Shown in pieces: positions 7,269-9,561 of a stretch of 9,561 nt of DNA (its first letter is position 1; each line of letters begins with the position of its first letter). This DNA is from Parcubacteria group bacterium Gr01-1014_56 (GTDB lineage Bacteria > Patescibacteriota > Minisyncoccia > Phycocordibacterales > SBAW01). The stretch is from the NCBI GenBank assembly GCA_007375995.1, contig VMFK01000029.1:1-9561 (forward strand). The letters are read 5' to 3'. The position numbers and the translations under genes were made by a program. The notes below the pieces were generated by a model that was not told where the DNA came from, searched no databases, and saw nothing but the letters and a program-made list of their open reading frames with translations.

Positions 7269-7272
7269 CTCC
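7269..7272 (-). promoter_or_regulatory. Ribosome binding site deciding the YdcF-like start
   Basis: GGAG on the minus strand is seven bases ahead of the ATG at 7261, good Shine-Dalgarno spacing. It is only three bases from the out-of-frame ATG at 7265, which favours the 7261 start. It is one of only two clear ribosome sites I could find in the window. Confidence 0.75.
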
Positions 7273-7303
7273 AATCTTCTAGAGTATTGAGGTTTTTCGG
7301 TCA

Positions 7304-7319
7304 AAGAGCTCTTGCTCTT
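7304..7319 (-). other. Small hairpin in the 5' leader of the YdcF-like transcript
   Basis: AAGAGC and GCTCTT pair around a four-base AAGA loop, five or so bases downstream of the predicted transcription start. A ten-base perfect palindrome, AAGAGCTCTT, overlaps it. There is no T-run after it, so it is not a terminator. It could stabilise the transcript or be an operator; it may also be chance at this length. Confidence 0.35.
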
Positions 7320-7330
7320 ATCTACTACAC

Positions 7331-7359
7331 ATTATAGCAAATATCATGAACAATGTCAA
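7331..7359 (-). promoter_or_regulatory. Consensus sigma-70 promoter for the YdcF-like gene
   Basis: On the minus strand TTGACA (7359 to 7354) and TATAAT (7336 to 7331) are both perfect consensus boxes separated by exactly 17 bases. TG one base before the -10 box adds an extended -10 element. Transcription should begin near 7324, giving a leader of about 63 bases before the ATG at 7261. The promoter lies wholly in the gap after rfbG. It is the strongest predicted promoter in the window and suggests constitutive, high-level initiation. Confidence 0.92.
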
Positions 7360-7387
7360 GTAGCCGCGTTGAGAATCCTTGCTACTT
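7358..7387. repeat. Inverted repeat spanning the rfbG stop and the downstream -35 box
   Basis: Perfect seven-base arms AAGTAGC (7358-7364) and GCTACTT (7381-7387) flank a 16-base loop. One arm contains the rfbG stop codon and the other overlaps the start of the TTGACA box by two bases. No T-run follows on either strand, so a canonical terminator is unlikely. It could be a weak end-of-message hairpin, or a protein-binding site beside the promoter. Chance occurrence cannot be excluded. Confidence 0.4.
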
Positions 7388-8476
7388 CACCCACGGAGCG
7401 TTCGTTCGCAGCGCATCGCTTATATATTGATCTAAATTATCTTCACTCAAAATGGTGCCGTCGGTATAAAAGTTTTTATACCAATTCGTCGTCTGCTCAA
7501 AAGTGGTGTCAGTATCCCAAATACTTTTCCATTTGAGCTTACGGCGAGCCTTTGATGAATCAAGTGTTAGAAGAGTTGCTTCGTGTAGACTGCCCCGATT
7601 CACTTCTGTAGTGAAGTCTATTTCATGCCAATGCTTTTTAATAGACTTGGTGACTTCTTTTGCCGTGAGAAAAGCTTTTTCACTAGGCCCAAAATTCCAT
7701 GCGTCAGCAAACTCCCTTTGCTTCTCCAATAATTTCTGCCCGAGCTGTAGGTACCCGCTCAATGGTTCAAGTACATGTTGCCATGGCCGTACTGCGTGAG
7801 GGTTCCTGATACTCATTTTTTCTTTCTTCGCAGCGGCTTTCATTATGTCTGGAATAAGCCGGTCGGCAGCCCAGTCTCCGCCACCAATCACATTTCCTGC
7901 TCGTGCGGTCGCCACAAGTGTAGAATGCGTTTTATTGAATTGGTCGGGGTGGAAGAAAGAGTGTCTATATGCGTGTGTGACCAGTTCTGCACAACCTTTT
8001 GAAGCGCTGTAGGGGTCGTCTCCTCCCATTGCGTCATCTTCTTGATACCCCCGTACTGTTTCTTTGTTTTGATAACATTTATCGCTCGTGATGATGAGTA
8101 CTGCTTTTGTCGTCCGCGTTTTTCGACAACTCTCTAGCACATTGACGGTTCCCGTGATATTTGTCTCAAATGTTCGCGTCGGTTCTTCGTAAGACAACCT
8201 TACAAGTGGTTGGGCTGCCATATGAAAGATAATGTCTGGTTTATGTGTTTCTACGGTCTGCAGTAGTTTTCTCTTGTCCAGAATATCACCAGTAATAGAC
8301 GTTATGTTGAGATTGAGTAATTTAAAATGACTTGGCTTTGTCGGGACATCTATTGAGTAGCCAACGACGTGTGCACCCAGTCGAGTCAACCACAAAGAAA
8401 GCCACGATCCCTTAAACCCTGTGTGCCCCGTAATCAAGACTTTTTTACCCTTGTATATGGTGTTGAAGAGTTCCAT
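7382..8476 (-). CDS. rfbG: CDP-glucose 4,6-dehydratase
   Basis: Counted from the ATG at 8476 (364 residues, usual for the family). The enzyme converts CDP-D-glucose to CDP-4-keto-6-deoxy-D-glucose with bound NAD, the second step to 3,6-dideoxyhexoses. GHTGFKG (17-23), specific to this subgroup, binds the dinucleotide; HMAAQPLVRLSY (85-96), ITSDKCYQN (129-137) with the dehydratase TSDK, and Y156SASK160 form the active site; ARAGNVIGGGDWAADRLIPD (191-210) and NPHAVRPWQHVLEPL (225-239) are CDP-glucose dehydratase hallmarks. The ATG at 8476 has GGAG five bases upstream and lies two bases past the rfbF stop; an in-frame ATG at 8497 would overlap rfbF and lacks support. It shares the operon with rfbH and rfbF. 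No intact reductase gene (rfbI-like) is in the window. Confidence 0.96.
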   Translation of the reverse strand: MELFNTIYKGKKVLITGHTGFKGSWLSLWLTRLGAHVVGYSIDVPTKPSHFKLLNLNITSITGDILDKRKLLQTVETHKPDIIFHMAAQPLVRLSYEEPTRTFETNITGTVNVLESCRKTRTTKAVLIITSDKCYQNKETVRGYQEDDAMGGDDPYSASKGCAELVTHAYRHSFFHPDQFNKTHSTLVATARAGNVIGGGDWAADRLIPDIMKAAAKKEKMSIRNPHAVRPWQHVLEPLSGYLQLGQKLLEKQREFADAWNFGPSEKAFLTAKEVTKSIKKHWHEIDFTTEVNRGSLHEATLLTLDSSKARRKLKWKSIWDTDTTFEQTTNWYKNFYTDGTILSEDNLDQYISDALRTNAPWVK

Positions 8477-8478
8477 TT

Positions 8479-9258
8479 TTACTCCCACATTTTCCAAAAA
8501 GCGTTACCGTCATCCCATATTTTATTTAGATGTTTCAAGTCCCGTTCGGTATCAACGCATTGCCACTGCCCCGTGTGCTTGTACACCATAATTTGTCGTG
8601 ACTTTGCAAGCTTCTCGAATACTCCATGCTCTAAGTCGCACCCTTCATCTGTGGTAAGGTGTTTCAGGAGTCGTTTATCAAATACAAAGAACCCACCATT
8701 AATTAACCCTGTTGATATTTGTGGTTTCTCTCTAAATCTCGTCAATTTGGAGTTTTTTTCAATTATTTCTCCGAAACGAGACGGCGGGCGCACTCCAGTG
8801 ATGGTAAGTGTTTTGCCGTGCTTTTTATGAAACGCAATAAGTTTGTCTATATCAATATTTGCAACTCCATCTCCATAGGTAGCCATTATTAATTCATCAT
8901 CCGGCAAGTGTTTTTCTAACCTCTTTATCCGCGCCCCTTTCAAAGTATTCAAACCCGTATCGATAAGGGTAACCTTCCAGTCTGCTTCGTCGTGAGCATT
9001 AAGCAACCCAATGTCTTTTGACCCTAGGTGAACAGTAAAATCATTGGCGTGAATATGATAATTATGAAAGTACTCTTTTATTACTTCCTTTTTGTACCCC
9101 AAACTAATTATAAAATCAGTATGCTTAAAGTGAGAATATATCTTCATTATGTGCCAGATAATAGGCCGCTCTCCTATCGCAACCATTGGTTTCGGAATCT
9201 CTTTGGTTATACTGCCGAGACGACTACCATATCCGCCTGCAAGAATAATTACTTTCAT
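8479..9258 (-). CDS. rfbF: Glucose-1-phosphate cytidylyltransferase
   Basis: This 259-residue nucleotidyltransferase joins CTP and alpha-D-glucose-1-phosphate to give CDP-glucose and pyrophosphate, the committed step of CDP-3,6-dideoxyhexose synthesis. LAGGYGSRL (6-14) is the nucleotide-binding loop, KPMV (23-26) supplies the catalytic lysine, and PIIWHIMKIYSHF (32-44) and FIISLGYKK (49-57) are diagnostic of the cytidylyltransferase subgroup. ATYGDGVANID (126-136) carries the metal-binding aspartate, REKPQ (176-180) and NGGFFVF (187-193) bind the sugar, and WQCVDTERDL (232-241) closes the fold. Length equals the family norm. The ATG lies one base past the rfbH stop and I see no clear ribosome site, so translation is probably coupled to rfbH. 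Confidence 0.96.
   Translation of the reverse strand: MKVIILAGGYGSRLGSITKEIPKPMVAIGERPIIWHIMKIYSHFKHTDFIISLGYKKEVIKEYFHNYHIHANDFTVHLGSKDIGLLNAHDEADWKVTLIDTGLNTLKGARIKRLEKHLPDDELIMATYGDGVANIDIDKLIAFHKKHGKTLTITGVRPPSRFGEIIEKNSKLTRFREKPQISTGLINGGFFVFDKRLLKHLTTDEGCDLEHGVFEKLAKSRQIMVYKHTGQWQCVDTERDLKHLNKIWDDGNAFWKMWE
8482..8485 (-). promoter_or_regulatory. Ribosome binding site deciding the rfbG start
   Basis: GGAG, inside the last codons of rfbF, is five bases from the ATG at 8476. This supports 8476 over the in-frame ATG at 8497 for rfbG. Confidence 0.7.
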
Positions 9259-9259
9259 A

Positions 9260-9561
9260 TTATGAATACTGCGACAAAAATTCTAAGAACGTCGATTTGA
9301 TGTAGGTAATCTGCTCTCTGGTCATCCCTTGATGACAACCGATGACAAACGCATTGCGCATTATATTTTCTGTATGGGGATATTGTTTCTCCAGGGGGCG
9401 ATGAGGAATATTTTTAAACCCTGGCTGTTTTAGTATATTACCCGTAAACACCGGCCTCGTTTGGATGCGCTTGCTTTCTAAGAACGTGACGAGCTCTAGG
9501 CGTGAAAAAGGAGCTTTTTCTGTAATAACGAGAGGAAAGGCGAGCCACACGGTCTCGGTCT
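9260..9561 (-). CDS. rfbH: RfbH C-terminus (CDP-4-keto-6-deoxyglucose 3-dehydrase), 5' end cut by window
   Basis: About 100 C-terminal residues of a DegT/DnrJ-fold, PMP-dependent enzyme of roughly 430-440 residues; the frame is open to the right edge with no stop, so the GTG at 9550 is internal and not the start. The visible part reads TVWLAFPLVI, then SRLELVTFLESKRIQTRPVF, GNILKQPGF, HRPLEKQYPHTENIM and RNAFVIGCHQGMTREQI, following the RfbH pattern of FPL, R..L..FLE...I.TR..F.GN...QP, NTD-like and GC.PGLT. RfbH/E1 removes the C3 hydroxyl of CDP-4-keto-6-deoxyglucose and needs a [2Fe-2S] cluster and a partner reductase. The cysteine ligands and the histidine that replaces the PLP lysine lie outside the window, so function cannot be confirmed directly. 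Context with rfbF and rfbG makes RfbH more likely than another DegT aminotransferase. Confidence 0.85.
   Translation of the reverse strand, partial: TETVWLAFPLVITEKAPFSRLELVTFLESKRIQTRPVFTGNILKQPGFKNIPHRPLEKQYPHTENIMRNAFVIGCHQGMTREQITYIKSTFLEFLSQYS

Noticed and set aside
8477..8497. Upstream start for rfbG overlapping rfbF
   Set aside because: The ATG at 8476 has a good GGAG site and gives the family's usual N-terminus.
8369..8830. 153-codon plus-strand frame, cysteine and serine rich
   Set aside because: It spans the rfbF/rfbG junction antisense to two unmistakable enzymes; composition is typical of a shadow frame.

Overview
The window is a bacterial surface-polysaccharide (O-antigen-like) gene cluster. 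It is densely packed, with no RNA genes, mobile elements or CRISPR arrays visible, and every gene concerns sugar-nucleotide synthesis, glycosyl transfer or glycan modification. The largest gene-free gap is about 120 bases. The very compact layout (4-base ATGA overlaps, 1-5 base gaps) and the fused glycan enzymes suggest an uncultivated lineage such as the Candidate Phyla Radiation (Parcubacteria-like), but there is no taxonomic marker here and this is only a guess.

Layout. (A) 1-3847, minus strand: a three-gene operon read right to left. It comprises a GtrA membrane domain fused to a GT4 glycosyltransferase, an FkbM-like methyltransferase, and an FkbM methyltransferase fused to a GT9 (heptosyltransferase-like) domain that runs off the left edge. 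(B) 3912-6509, plus strand: a divergent operon of an extended SDR reductase/epimerase, a CDP-paratose 2-epimerase (tyvelose epimerase, RfbE-like) and a GT2 dolichol-phosphate-mannose-synthase-like glycosyltransferase. (C) 6521-7359, minus strand: a self-contained unit with a textbook sigma-70 promoter, a YdcF/DUF218-like gene and a rho-independent terminator. (D) 7382-9561, minus strand: the 3' end of rfbH (right edge), then rfbF and rfbG, with 1-2 base gaps.

How it works together. RfbF makes CDP-glucose and RfbG makes CDP-4-keto-6-deoxyglucose. RfbH removes the 3-hydroxyl, an NADPH-type SDR reduces the 4-keto group to CDP-paratose, and RfbE epimerises C2 to CDP-tyvelose. The window holds clear RfbF, RfbG, RfbH (C-terminus) and RfbE. 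The unassigned SDR at 3912-4793, coupled to rfbE, is the natural candidate for the missing CDP-paratose synthase (RfbS). The three glycosyltransferase modules (GT4, GT9, GT2) and two methyltransferases probably assemble and decorate a glycan containing the 3,6-dideoxyhexose. The most unusual points are the two domain fusions, the split of the CDP-tyvelose pathway between opposing operons, and the independent YdcF-like unit inserted between the halves.
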